Positions 17,383-25,502 of a stretch of DNA of 64,000 nucleotides are shown piece after piece. Made by a program: the position numbers and the translations under genes. Source of the stretch: Sphingomonas horti (lineage in GTDB: Bacteria; Pseudomonadota; Alphaproteobacteria; Sphingomonadales; Sphingomonadaceae); assembly GCF_009753715.1 (NCBI RefSeq), contig NZ_WQMS01000016.1, positions 248,001 through 312,000 on the forward strand. Direction: 5' to 3'. How positions within the stretch are numbered: the stretch's first letter is position 1; every line of letters begins with the position of its first letter. The notes under the pieces are model-generated. The model was not told the origin of the DNA. It saw only the letters and a list, made by a program, of their open reading frames with translations, and searched no databases.

Positions 17383-17640
17383 GTGCCCTACCAGGCCGGC
17401 ATCATCGCGCTGGTCGCCGGACTGGCGATCGTTTTCGGCACGTTCGCCTGGCTGCTGGTCCATGCCCGGGCGATGATGCTGCTGTTCCGAGGTGGCGACA
17501 GCGAGATCGTCGCCGGCCCCGGCAATCCCCGCAAAACGCCGTCGCGTTCGCGGACCGCGACGATGCTGGTGCTGCACTTCGTCGGCTGGGGAATTGCGGC
17601 GCTCGCCTATTTCTGGATGCTGGCCGACGTCGCCGCTTGA
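17383..17640 (+). CDS. Small two-helix membrane protein of unknown function
   Basis: An 85-residue protein with one N-terminal hydrophobic helix (IIALVAGLAIVFGTFAWLL) and one C-terminal helix (LVLHFVGWGIAALAYFWML), separated by a basic loop. The start is GTG. It follows nrdA by about 47 bases on the same strand and may be co-transcribed. No family recognised; the composition and codon use are those of the surrounding chromosome. Confidence 0.5.
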   Translation: MPYQAGIIALVAGLAIVFGTFAWLLVHARAMMLLFRGGDSEIVAGPGNPRKTPSRSRTATMLVLHFVGWGIAALAYFWMLADVAA

Positions 17641-17698
17641 CCTGATTTTCTTCCGCGCCCGTCTCGGTTAAGGCAGTCGAAACGGGCGCGGGGACGAC

Positions 17699-18370
17699 GT
17701 GCGGCAGTTGAACATCACTTTCCACGGCCTCGGGGCCATGCCGGCCACGGTCGATGCCGGCGAGGCGCGGGTCTGGTGCGCGGACGCGGCGCTGTACGCC
17801 GATCTGGTCGACGAGGCGCAGGCCACCGCGGCCGCGCACGGGATTCCGCTCACGATCACCTTCGACGACGGCAATCTCAGCGACGCGACGATCGGCGCGC
17901 CGGTGCTGGCGAGGCGCGGGCTCACCGGCATCTTCTTCCCGTGCGCCGGGCGGATCGGGACGCCCGGCTATCTCGACGCGGCGGCGCTGCGCGACCTGCA
18001 CGCCGGCGGCATGGGCATCGGCAGCCATGGCTGGGCGCATACCGACTGGCGCCGCGCCGACGACGCGGCGATGGCGCGGGAAATCGGCGAAGCGAAGGAC
18101 CGGATCGAGCAGGCGATCGGCGCCCCGGTTACATCGGCCGCGATCCCGTTCGGCTCCTACGACCGGCGCGTGTTGCGCCACGCCGCGCCATTCGCCACGG
18201 TCTATACCAGCGATGGCGGCCTGGCGCGGCAGGGCGCGCGCGTCCAGTCGCGCACATCCTACACGACCGATTGGCGGCGCGGCTCGGTCGCGCGGCTGGC
18301 GGAGACGGAAAGCCGCGCCCCCCGCCGCCTGCGCGGCGGGCTGAAGATGCTCTACAAGAGTATGCGCTAG
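17699..18370 (+). CDS. Polysaccharide deacetylase (NodB domain)
   Basis: A 223-residue carbohydrate esterase family 4 protein. The catalytic Asp and metal Asp are in TFDDGN near residue 59; the two metal His are in SHGWAH near residue 110; IPFGSYD is the third conserved motif. No signal peptide is seen, so it may act in the cytoplasm on a glycan precursor. The start is GTG. It faces the convergent GT2-GNAT pair across a palindromic repeat, in a block concerned with surface polysaccharide. Confidence 0.88.
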   Translation: MRQLNITFHGLGAMPATVDAGEARVWCADAALYADLVDEAQATAAAHGIPLTITFDDGNLSDATIGAPVLARRGLTGIFFPCAGRIGTPGYLDAAALRDLHAGGMGIGSHGWAHTDWRRADDAAMAREIGEAKDRIEQAIGAPVTSAAIPFGSYDRRVLRHAAPFATVYTSDGGLARQGARVQSRTSYTTDWRRGSVARLAETESRAPRRLRGGLKMLYKSMR

Positions 18371-18391
18371 GCCGGGCCCTGCCGTCCCGTT

Positions 18392-18481
18392 CGTCATCCC
18401 GGCCTTGAGCCGGGATCCCGCTTCTTCTTCTCTTCGTCTTGCTGCAAGGCAGCGGGACCCCGGCTCAACGCCGGGGTGACG
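18392..18481. repeat. Palindromic intergenic repeat overlapping a gene end
   Basis: The left arm CGTCATCCCGGCCTTGAGCC continues GGGATCCCGC; the right arm GCGGGACCCCGGCTCAACGC continues CGGGGTGACG. A pyrimidine-rich spacer of about 30 bases separates them. It is a member of the GTCATCCCGG...CCGGGATCC repeat class common in alphaproteobacteria. It lies between convergent genes, where it can act as a terminator in both directions, and its right arm supplies the last codons and stop of the GT2 gene. Confidence 0.8.
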
Positions 18482-19445
18482 CGGGATTCAATTCCCCCTC
18501 GATCGGCCCGCGGCGCCATTCGCTTCGGCGCCGCCAGACTTCTCCCCAGGTCGCCGCGCTCCCGCCGAACCGTTCCTTGTTCAGCTTCGCTGCCAGACCG
18601 TAGCCGAGCGCGCGGATGCCGGCGGCGGCGACGACCATCCGCCGCGAGGAGGCGCGGCTGCGCGGCGGGAAATGATCGTCGATCATGCCGATCGTCGAGC
18701 TGAAGGTGTGGATCAGCTTGCCGGCGCGGTTGCGGGTGCTGCCGCCGTCATAGTGGATCACGGTCGCGTCGGGCGTGATCATCGGCCGCGCGCCCCGCTT
18801 CGCCGCGCGCATGCACAAATCCGCTTCCTCGCCGAACATGAAGAAGCGGCGGTCGAACCCGCCCAGCTCGCGCCAGAAATCGCGGTCGATCAGGAACAGG
18901 CAGCCGGTGACGATGTCGACGTGCCGCGCGCTGTCGCGCAGCCAGCCGGGATAGGCGCGCGGGTTGAACAGTTTCGATTTCGGAAAGGCCGCCGACAGGC
19001 CGGTCGCGAAGGCAAAGCTGGTCCAGGGCGTCATCCTGCCCCAGCACGAGGTCGGGTTCAGCGAACCGTCGGCATAGAGCGTGCGCCCGCCCCAGATGCG
19101 CGCCTCCGGGTGCTCCCGGCTGAACGCGACCAGATTGTCGATCGCACGGTCGAGCACCACCGTGTCGGTGTTCAGCAGCAGCAATTTCTCGCCGCGCGCC
19201 ACCTCTGCCTGCAGGTTGGTCGCCCGCGCGAAGCCGTGATTCTCCGCCTCCGCCATCAGCCGAACCTGCGGAAATTCCCGCGCGATCGCTTCCGCCGACC
19301 CGTCGCTTGAGCCATTGTCGACGACGATCACTTCGAAACGCGTGCGGGTCGTCTGCGCATAGACGGAGCGCAGGCAGTCGAGCGTCATCTCGCGCGTGTT
19401 CCAGTTGACCAGCAGGACCGAGACTTCGGGCGCGGGCTCGCTCAT
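18465..19445 (-). CDS. Family 2 glycosyltransferase
   Basis: A 326-residue GT-A glycosyltransferase of the rhamnosyltransferase-like GT2 group. The N-terminus SVLLVNWNTREMTLDCL and VVDNGSSDGS bind the nucleotide sugar; LLLNTDTVV is the metal-binding DxD-like site; FFMFGEEADLCMRAAKRG is the acceptor-loop motif typical of this group. The ATG at 19445 overlaps the stop of the upstream GNAT gene (ATGA). The final codons (NPASPRR) are encoded by an intergenic repeat, so the native C-terminus may have been replaced. Confidence 0.9.
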   Translation of the reverse strand: MSEPAPEVSVLLVNWNTREMTLDCLRSVYAQTTRTRFEVIVVDNGSSDGSAEAIAREFPQVRLMAEAENHGFARATNLQAEVARGEKLLLLNTDTVVLDRAIDNLVAFSREHPEARIWGGRTLYADGSLNPTSCWGRMTPWTSFAFATGLSAAFPKSKLFNPRAYPGWLRDSARHVDIVTGCLFLIDRDFWRELGGFDRRFFMFGEEADLCMRAAKRGARPMITPDATVIHYDGGSTRNRAGKLIHTFSSTIGMIDDHFPPRSRASSRRMVVAAAGIRALGYGLAAKLNKERFGGSAATWGEVWRRRSEWRRGPIEGELNPASPRR

Positions 19446-20053
19446 GCGGCGGCCCCGCGCGGGAATGCCCGCCAGACCTTGGGCGACACCGTCGCGATCG
19501 GCTCGAACCCGACCTTTTCGAAGGCGCGGCGTGCGGCCTTGTTCCAGATCTTGCAGTCGACATAGATCTCGGCGTCGGCGCGATGCTCGTGCGCCAGCAG
19601 CGTGCGCACTACGGCCGGCGCGATGCCCTTGCCGCGATAGGCGTGCGGCGTCACGACCGCGTAGATCACCTTGTCGTCGTCGCGGAGCGGCCGGTACCAG
19701 CCCGGCAGCGCCGCGCCGCGGACCAGCCAGACGCAGCTCGCCGGGCGGCCGCCGTCCAGCGCGATCCACAGCGCCGCGCCTTCGGCGAACCGGGCCGCAT
19801 ACCAGGCGCGCGGCATGCCCAGCGGATCGGTTTCCCTGAACACGGTCGCGGGAACCTCCGCCAGCCGGTCGATCCGGCGAATGTCGAACGCGGCCGTCTC
19901 GGGCGGGAAGGCGCGCGGCTGCCAGCGATAGAGCACCAGCCGCCGTTCGACCTTCGACCAGACCCGCGCGCGCAGCTGGGCGCCGATCGACTCGCGCCAG
20001 TTGGCGCCGCCGATCGCGCGCAGCCGCGCGGCCAGACTCCCGATCGAACCCAT
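19442..20053 (-). CDS. GNAT family N-acetyltransferase
   Basis: A 203-residue protein whose C-terminal half is a GNAT domain: VIYAVVTPHAYRGKGIAPAVV holds the acetyl-CoA pyrophosphate loop (RGKGIA) and KIWNKAARRAFEKVGFEPI is the conserved motif after it. The N-terminal 80 residues are family-specific. It is translationally coupled to the GT2 glycosyltransferase, so a role in modifying a surface glycan or its precursor is likely but inferred. It is divergent from the FemAB-like gene; the 83-base gap holds both promoters. Confidence 0.85.
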   Translation of the reverse strand: MGSIGSLAARLRAIGGANWRESIGAQLRARVWSKVERRLVLYRWQPRAFPPETAAFDIRRIDRLAEVPATVFRETDPLGMPRAWYAARFAEGAALWIALDGGRPASCVWLVRGAALPGWYRPLRDDDKVIYAVVTPHAYRGKGIAPAVVRTLLAHEHRADAEIYVDCKIWNKAARRAFEKVGFEPIATVSPKVWRAFPRGAAA

Positions 20054-20136
20054 TGCGGCGCGTCGCCTCCCAATGACACTTCCCGAGCAGAGGGGACTGC
20101 CCTACAGACCCTTGGGTTAAAAAAACAGGGATACCG

Positions 20137-21168
20137 ATGCTCGAATCGCCCATCGCCTCTGCGCGAGCGGTCGCGCTGGACGAGGCTTTTGAGCTTGCCG
20201 CGCGCTTTCGCGATCTTCGTTACGTGCAGCATCCCGGCTACGCGATCGAGGCCGCCCGGGCCGTGGGCGCGCGTGTGGAATTTCTGGCGATCGAAGACAA
20301 TGGCGAGGCGATCGGCTTCGCCGCCGCGCGACTGAAGACGCTGCCGGTGTTTGGGTTCGGCCTCGCCTATGTTCATCGCGGTCCCACGACCATTTTCGCC
20401 GAAGGGCAATTCGACGCCGACCGGTGGGGCCGATGCGTCGAGGCGCTGGTCCGTCACTATCGCCCCGCGGGGCATCTGTTGCGGATTTCGTCGCCGCTCT
20501 GGTGCGACGAAGAGGACGCTCTGACTCCCTATTATCGCGGCCTCGGTTTCGTGCGCACGCCGGCAGGCGGCAGGACGATCGTGATGGACCTCGCTCCGTC
20601 ACTGGAGGAGCTTCGTGGCCAGCTTCATGCCAAGTGGCGCTCGCACCTCAACAAATCGCTTCGGGCCGATCTGACCGTCACGCGTTCGACCGGTCTGGCG
20701 GAATTCGACAGGTTTCAGCCGCTGCTTGCCAACCTTGCTGAGAGAAAGCGGTTTCGTACCGTGCAGGATGCCTGCTTCTTCGGCGCGGCGGCGCAGCATG
20801 GCGGTGCGGACGACATTGTCCTTCACCTGGCCTGGCAGGGCGACGAACTCGTCGCCGGTCATGTCGGTACCTATACCGGCGACACCGCGGTCTATGTGCT
20901 CGGCGCGAACACACCGGCTGGCCGCGACGTGCGCGCCTCCTATTTCCTTCAATGGCAGGTGATCGAATACGCCAAGTCGCGCGGTATAACCTTCTACGAC
21001 CTAGGTGGAATCGATCCGCGCGCCAACCCCGACGTTTATCATTTCAAGGCCAGGATGGGCGGGCGCGAGGTCGCGCATGCCGCGCAGTGGGAGCTGGCGA
21101 CCGGCCTGGTCGCGCCGCCGCTCGTCCGCCTGGCCGAAAAGGCGCGCGCGGCGCTCTCCCGCCGCTAA
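20137..21168 (+). CDS. FemAB/GNAT-like aminoacyl or acetyl transferase
   Basis: A 343-residue protein with two tandem GNAT-like domains, the arrangement of FemX/FemAB proteins. Domain one covers about residues 1-155 (HPGYAIEAARAVGA, FAAARLK, YVHRGPT); KWRSHLNKSLRADLTV begins domain two; SYFLQWQVIEYAKSRGITFYDLGGID and HFKARMGGREV are the signature C-terminal blocks. Enzymes of this family add amino acids to lipid II or act in polysaccharide export systems. No signal peptide is seen. Its neighbours are surface-glycan genes. Confidence 0.82.
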   Translation: MLESPIASARAVALDEAFELAARFRDLRYVQHPGYAIEAARAVGARVEFLAIEDNGEAIGFAAARLKTLPVFGFGLAYVHRGPTTIFAEGQFDADRWGRCVEALVRHYRPAGHLLRISSPLWCDEEDALTPYYRGLGFVRTPAGGRTIVMDLAPSLEELRGQLHAKWRSHLNKSLRADLTVTRSTGLAEFDRFQPLLANLAERKRFRTVQDACFFGAAAQHGGADDIVLHLAWQGDELVAGHVGTYTGDTAVYVLGANTPAGRDVRASYFLQWQVIEYAKSRGITFYDLGGIDPRANPDVYHFKARMGGREVAHAAQWELATGLVAPPLVRLAEKARAALSRR

Positions 21169-21387
21169 GGCCGGATTGCCGCATATGGGGGAGGCGCTGG
21201 CCCCGCCTCCACGATATGTTGTGGATTAGCCGTGGTTTTGCTTGGCGGATTCGGGCGGAAGGCCTATCGTCCCGGTGCGACGCGGACGGGGATTCCGCCA
21301 TCGCGCCGCCGCGCCGGGGAGGGGCCTCGAATGATGCAGACCATGGACCCGATTCGCGCCGCAGCCGGTAGGCCGCGCGGTGCCCGT

Positions 21388-21639
21388 TCAGCCGGCTTCC
21401 TCTTCCTCGAACAGCTCCGCCGCGTTGGCGCCGGTCGCGCTGAGGCGGACCTTGTCGCCCTCGACGCCGGCGACCAGCCCGACGGAGATATAATGGTGGT
21501 GCCCTTCATGGCTGCCGGTGCCGCTGTCTTTCTTGGTCAGCTTGATGCGGTCGCCCTCGACATGGTCGACGGTGCCGACATGGACGCCGTCGGCGCCGAT
21601 CACGTTCATATGCTCGCGGATCTGGCTGAGGTCGGTCAT
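21388..21639 (-). CDS. DUF2171 family protein
   Basis: An 83-residue protein with the DUF2171 pattern: IREHMNVIGADGVHVGTVDHVEGDRIKLTK and a His-rich middle (GSHEGHHHYI), ending in an acidic tail. Function is unknown; members are common in alphaproteobacteria, often near stress genes. AAGGAGGAG precedes the ATG. It is divergent from a small lipoprotein-like gene. The 219 bases between this gene and the FemAB-like gene contain no gene or clear structure. Confidence 0.85.
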   Translation of the reverse strand: MTDLSQIREHMNVIGADGVHVGTVDHVEGDRIKLTKKDSGTGSHEGHHHYISVGLVAGVEGDKVRLSATGANAAELFEEEEAG

Positions 21640-21692
21640 TTACACTCCTCCTTCGTTTCGCGATCCCAACGCACGGAAAGGGAGATGGTCGC

Positions 21693-22001
21693 ATGCGCCT
21701 GAACCGCTCCGCCGCGGCGCTGCCGCTGCTGCTCGCCCTCGCCGCCTGCGCCCGCCAGGCCGGCAGCGCGGTCGAGCACGGACCCGACACGCCCGGCTTC
21801 CTGCTCGGCGTGTGGCACGGCTTCATCTTCCCGGTCGCCTGGGTGCTCAGCCTGTTCATGCCGGACGTCGCGATCTACGCGGTGCCGAACAATGGCGGCT
21901 GGTACGATTTCGGCTATTTCGTCGGCATCGTGTTCCTGGGCGTCGGCGCGCGGAGCACCCGCACGGTATACCGCACCCGCATCGTCCGGACGCGCGACTG
22001 A
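21693..22001 (+). CDS. Small lipoprotein-like membrane protein
   Basis: A 102-residue protein. The N-terminal segment LPLLLALAACARQ ends in a lipobox-like LAAC, so it may be a lipoprotein with Cys at about residue 19. A second hydrophobic region (FIFPVAWVLSLFM) and a third (GYFVGIVFLGVGA) follow, then a basic tail. No named family recognised. It ends 52 bases before nrdB on the same strand and may share its transcript. Confidence 0.6.
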   Translation: MRLNRSAAALPLLLALAACARQAGSAVEHGPDTPGFLLGVWHGFIFPVAWVLSLFMPDVAIYAVPNNGGWYDFGYFVGIVFLGVGARSTRTVYRTRIVRTRD

Positions 22002-22053
22002 TGGCGCGCCGCCCCTCCAATCCCCATATTCGGTTCAAGTCGGAGTAACGCCC

Positions 22054-23106
22054 ATGCCTCTTCTCGAAGCCCGCAAGCAGTACAAGCCGTTCGAATATCC
22101 CTGGGCGTTCGAGTTCTGGAAGCGCCAGCAGCAGATCCACTGGATGCCGGAGGAAGTGCCGCTGGGCGAGGATTGCCGCGACTGGGCGCAAAAGCTCACC
22201 AATCATGAGCGCAACCTTTTGACCCAGATCTTCCGCTTCTTCACCCAGGCGGACGTCGAGGTGCAGGATTGCTACCACGACAAATATGGCCGCGTGTTCA
22301 AGCCGACCGAGATCAAGATGATGCTGACCGCGTTCAGCAACATGGAAACGGTCCACATCGCCGCCTATTCGCACCTGCTCGACACGATCGGCATGCCCGA
22401 AAGCGAATACAGCGCCTTCCTCCAGTTCAAGGAGATGAAGGACAAGCATGATTACATGCAGCAATTCTCGGTCGACACGGACGAGGACATTGCCCGCACG
22501 CTCGCCATGTTCGGCGGCTTCACCGAGGGGCTGCAGCTGTTCGCCAGCTTCGCGATGCTGATGAACTTCCCGCGCTTCAACAAGATGAAGGGCATGGGCC
22601 AGATCATCAGCTGGTCCGTGCGCGACGAGAGCCTGCACTGCGAAGGCATCACCCGCCTGTTCCACGCTTTCGTGAAGGAGCGCGACTGCCTGACCAAGTC
22701 GGTTCGCGAGGACATTCTCGATTGCTGCCAGAAGACGGTGCGGCTGGAGGATGCGTTCATCGACCTGGCGTTCGAAATGGGCCCGGTGCCCGGCATGACG
22801 CCCAAGGAGATCAAGAAGTATATCCGCTACATCGCCGATTGGCGCCTGGGCCAGCTCGGCTTCGCGCCGATCTACATGATCGACGAACACCCGCTCCCCT
22901 GGCTCGCCCCGCTGCTGAACGGCGTGGAGCACGCCAATTTCTTCGAGACGCGCGCGACGGAATATTCGAAAGCCGCCACCCGCGGAAACTGGAACGAAGT
23001 CTGGGACAATTTCGACCGGCGGAAAGCGGCGAAACTCGGCGTCGTCGCGAACGAGGACGAAGGCGGCGAGGACATGTTCGCACGGGCGGGCGTGGCGGCT
23101 GAATAG
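22054..23106 (+). CDS. nrdB: Ribonucleoside-diphosphate reductase, beta subunit (class I)
   Basis: A 350-residue radical-generating subunit. The motif E-x2-H-x3-Y (ETVHIAAY; Glu98, His101, Tyr105) places two metal ligands and the radical Tyr exactly as in E. coli R2; further ligands are in TQADVEVQD and in the later SWSVRDESLHCEG. No N-terminal ATP-cone is present. The ATG at 22054 follows CGGAG by eight bases; upstream open frame is not family-like. Its partner nrdA is 4.7 kb upstream. A low-G+C SIR2-like gene begins 13 bases after its stop. Confidence 0.95.
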   Translation: MPLLEARKQYKPFEYPWAFEFWKRQQQIHWMPEEVPLGEDCRDWAQKLTNHERNLLTQIFRFFTQADVEVQDCYHDKYGRVFKPTEIKMMLTAFSNMETVHIAAYSHLLDTIGMPESEYSAFLQFKEMKDKHDYMQQFSVDTDEDIARTLAMFGGFTEGLQLFASFAMLMNFPRFNKMKGMGQIISWSVRDESLHCEGITRLFHAFVKERDCLTKSVREDILDCCQKTVRLEDAFIDLAFEMGPVPGMTPKEIKKYIRYIADWRLGQLGFAPIYMIDEHPLPWLAPLLNGVEHANFFETRATEYSKAATRGNWNEVWDNFDRRKAAKLGVVANEDEGGEDMFARAGVAAE

Positions 23107-23118
23107 AGCGGGGCCTGA

Positions 23119-24282
23119 TTGGCTAATCCGGTTTTGCTCCTCGGGGCCGGTGTCTCCATCGACGCCGGCCTCCCGAACGCTTTCGATTTAACACGACGAA
23201 TTTATAATGAATTGGCTATCGCTCAACGAGAAGAGGCCAAGCTATTTGCCTATGTTATAGGCAAGCTGATCACACGGCAGGCCAAGCTAGGAGTCTCGCC
23301 GTTCAGAGAGGTAAACGTTGAAGAAGTTTATGATGCGCTCAAACGCTTTCTAAGCCGAGATAGCGACATTCTGGCGGAGTTTGTTTATAGCTGGGACCCT
23401 GTTTCCTTTCCTTCTGCACAAACGTTTGATGTTCATCGCTTTGCTGCCTCGATGGGCAGTGCCTTTGACGTACGTCGGTCTTTGGATCGCATTAGCGTGA
23501 CAGCGAACAATAGAGCGCTGCGTGACGCAGCGCAGCAAATCTCTGACGCAGTTCGCCCGAGTCATCATCAATATGATCTGGAATCGTCCCTGCGACCCTA
23601 CCTTCAAGTGCTGGTTGCGTGTTTGCAGCCGAAAGAAGACAGCTTCGGATACCTGACGAGTTTGATTAGATTCTCGCGAGAACGGGTAAGCGCAATAGCG
23701 ACACTCAACTACGACACGTTGCTTGAACGGACGTGCGGCCAGGACAGCACGGCCTTCGACTACGGACTGAGCGGCTGGAACGACAGAAAGTACGTTCGTT
23801 TTGGGAAGAAGGGGTTGCCCCTAATAAAGCTTCACGGTTCGATTAACTGGGTCGAAGATGGAGACGACATTTCGGTTGTTGAGAGTCCGAAAGTGCATCA
23901 GAGACGGGGGCTGATATTTGGTGGGCAAGGGGATAAACTGGTCTCTCATGGCCCTTACCTCCAGCTCAGGCATGAGTTTCAAAAGCTGCTCAATTCGACC
24001 AACGTCTTCGGCATTATCGGATACTCATTTCAGGACCGGCACCTCAACGCGATCATCCGAGCCTGGGTTTCAAGTCGGCGAAAGGCTAAGCTGGTGATAT
24101 TGGATCCAGGAACTCCGCGCTTGGGTCATGACGTTTTGGGAAACTGGGTGAGTACTGACAAGGACGGTCGGATCACGCGCTATAAGGTCGAGATTGAGCA
24201 CATCGCTGAAACTGCCGCAAACGGGATGGAGCGCTTCCTGCTCTCACTTACTAGGCCTCCACGACCCGGCCCGCTGGCCTAA
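23119..24282 (+). CDS. Standalone SIR2-like NAD-binding protein, probable defence effector
   Basis: A 387-residue protein of the SIR2-like (SIR2_2) group. NAD-binding motif GAGVSIDAGLP is at residues 8-18; LNYDTLLE (about 196) and IKLHGSINW (about 232, with the candidate catalytic His) are further SIR2 blocks; GIIGYSFQDRHLN closes the fold. In several antiphage systems such domains cleave NAD+ when infection is sensed. No fused sensor, TIR or Argonaute partner is visible. G+C is 50% in 23221-23280 against 65% in nrdB (22861-22920), so it is probably acquired. The start is TTG, without a clear ribosome site. Confidence 0.82.
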   Translation: MANPVLLLGAGVSIDAGLPNAFDLTRRIYNELAIAQREEAKLFAYVIGKLITRQAKLGVSPFREVNVEEVYDALKRFLSRDSDILAEFVYSWDPVSFPSAQTFDVHRFAASMGSAFDVRRSLDRISVTANNRALRDAAQQISDAVRPSHHQYDLESSLRPYLQVLVACLQPKEDSFGYLTSLIRFSRERVSAIATLNYDTLLERTCGQDSTAFDYGLSGWNDRKYVRFGKKGLPLIKLHGSINWVEDGDDISVVESPKVHQRRGLIFGGQGDKLVSHGPYLQLRHEFQKLLNSTNVFGIIGYSFQDRHLNAIIRAWVSSRRKAKLVILDPGTPRLGHDVLGNWVSTDKDGRITRYKVEIEHIAETAANGMERFLLSLTRPPRPGPLA

Positions 24283-24303
24283 AGTCAAGTAAGTCCGGCT
24301 TTC

Positions 24304-25464
24304 TCAAGTATGGAAGCACTCGGTTCGATGCCAGGCCAGATAGCGGGAATGTGGCCGGTGCGCTGATGAGCTAGGCAGCCGCGCCCTTCGATCCGCGTAG
24401 ATGATTTTTTCCGCACCCTCGATGTCATTGATCTTGCGCGACAACAGGATTTCGCCGTCGTCACTCAACGAAATCAGCCCGCGATCGAACATCCAATGCA
24501 CGGTTCCGGATAGCGCGATGCCGTTGGTGACGACATCCGGCCCACCGGCTTCCACACTCATGATGTGCGCCGCCTGCGTCTCGGCTCTGCCGCCGCCGTT
24601 GATCAGTTTCATGCCGGTCAGCGCGCAGCGGCAGTCATAGACGTCCAACACGCGCTTGCGGAATTGCCGGTTCCGAACGGTGCGATTGACCAGCATCGTC
24701 GCCCGATCAACCGGCCCCAGCCACGGTGCCGGCTCTTCCTGGACCAGCGCGGGAACGGGGTTGTCCTCGTCCACGCGGGGCAGCAACTCGTCCTCTTCGA
24801 TCAGGCCGAGGCCGACGATCCGATTGAAATCCGCGTCGGAGATCGGCCGGATCGACTGGATCGCCCGGCCATTGTTGAGGCGACCGTCCGGGCTGAGCAG
24901 CCCACTTTCGACCGCCTGGCCGTCCAGTTGGAAAGGCACGTCGCGCCCGAACTCCAGATATGATCCGGGCTCGATCAGGGCCAGATACATGCCTTCGGTC
25001 GCGGGATCGGGAACGATCCGCTCCACCTTGGCGACGGCATAATAGCCGCGTCGGCCCGCCCGGCGCGGTTCCTGGTAGATGATCCAGTTGCCGACCACCT
25101 TCGCGGCGTTAGCCATCCAGCGCGTTGGAAACCGATAGAAGCGCTCCGGTTCGTCCTCATAGATGGAGTGCGATCCGATGACGAAAACGCCCTTGCTCGT
25201 TCCTTGGCGCAGCGTCTCGAAGGGTAAGCCGAGCCAGCGATAGGTGCCTTGGTCAATGAACTCGATCGCGCCAGCATCCCGAAGCTGCTGCAACTCCCGG
25301 CTCAGGGTCTGGTAGGGTGTGGCACCCGCCGAGCCGGTCTCGGCCACCATTGCGTCCAATTCGGATTCGATCAGCGATTGGCGCGTGAAAACCGGAGAGC
25401 CGGTCTTGGCAACATGCCGCCGCACGGCATTTGCCACCGCTTCGGACCAACTTCTCCCCGCCAC
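24304..25464 (-). CDS. HNH endonuclease, predicted restriction-type
   Basis: A 386-residue protein in three parts: an N-terminal winged-helix-like region (residues 1-70, VFTRQSLIESELDAM... to GTYRWLG), a middle domain (about 90-190, GSHSIYEDEPERFYRFP...GYYAVAKVERI) that could be an EVE/SRA-like base-reading module, and a C-terminal HNH_2 nuclease (YDCRCALTGMKLINGGGRAETQAAHIMSVEAGGPD...ALSGTVHWMFDRG). It resembles COG3440 predicted restriction endonucleases. No methyltransferase is nearby, so it may cut modified DNA; this is inference. Start GTG. It ends 21 bases from the convergent SIR2 gene. Confidence 0.82.
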   Translation of the reverse strand: MAGRSWSEAVANAVRRHVAKTGSPVFTRQSLIESELDAMVAETGSAGATPYQTLSRELQQLRDAGAIEFIDQGTYRWLGLPFETLRQGTSKGVFVIGSHSIYEDEPERFYRFPTRWMANAAKVVGNWIIYQEPRRAGRRGYYAVAKVERIVPDPATEGMYLALIEPGSYLEFGRDVPFQLDGQAVESGLLSPDGRLNNGRAIQSIRPISDADFNRIVGLGLIEEDELLPRVDEDNPVPALVQEEPAPWLGPVDRATMLVNRTVRNRQFRKRVLDVYDCRCALTGMKLINGGGRAETQAAHIMSVEAGGPDVVTNGIALSGTVHWMFDRGLISLSDDGEILLSRKINDIEGAEKIIYADRRARLPSSSAHRPHSRYLAWHRTECFHT

Positions 25465-25502
25465 CGCTTGCCCCCGCTTCTGTGGCCCGACAGACTAGAG
25501 GC

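Noticed and set aside
18465-20153. A fused 562-residue glycosyltransferase with a long N-terminal part
   Set aside because: The first 235 residues are an out-of-frame reading of the GNAT gene; the glycosyltransferase has its own ATG at 19445 overlapping the GNAT stop.
23119-25464. A Thoeris or SIR2-HerA defence system
   Set aside because: There is no TIR protein next to the SIR2 gene and its C-terminus lacks a SLOG domain; the HerA-like DUF853 gene is 16 kb away beside housekeeping genes.
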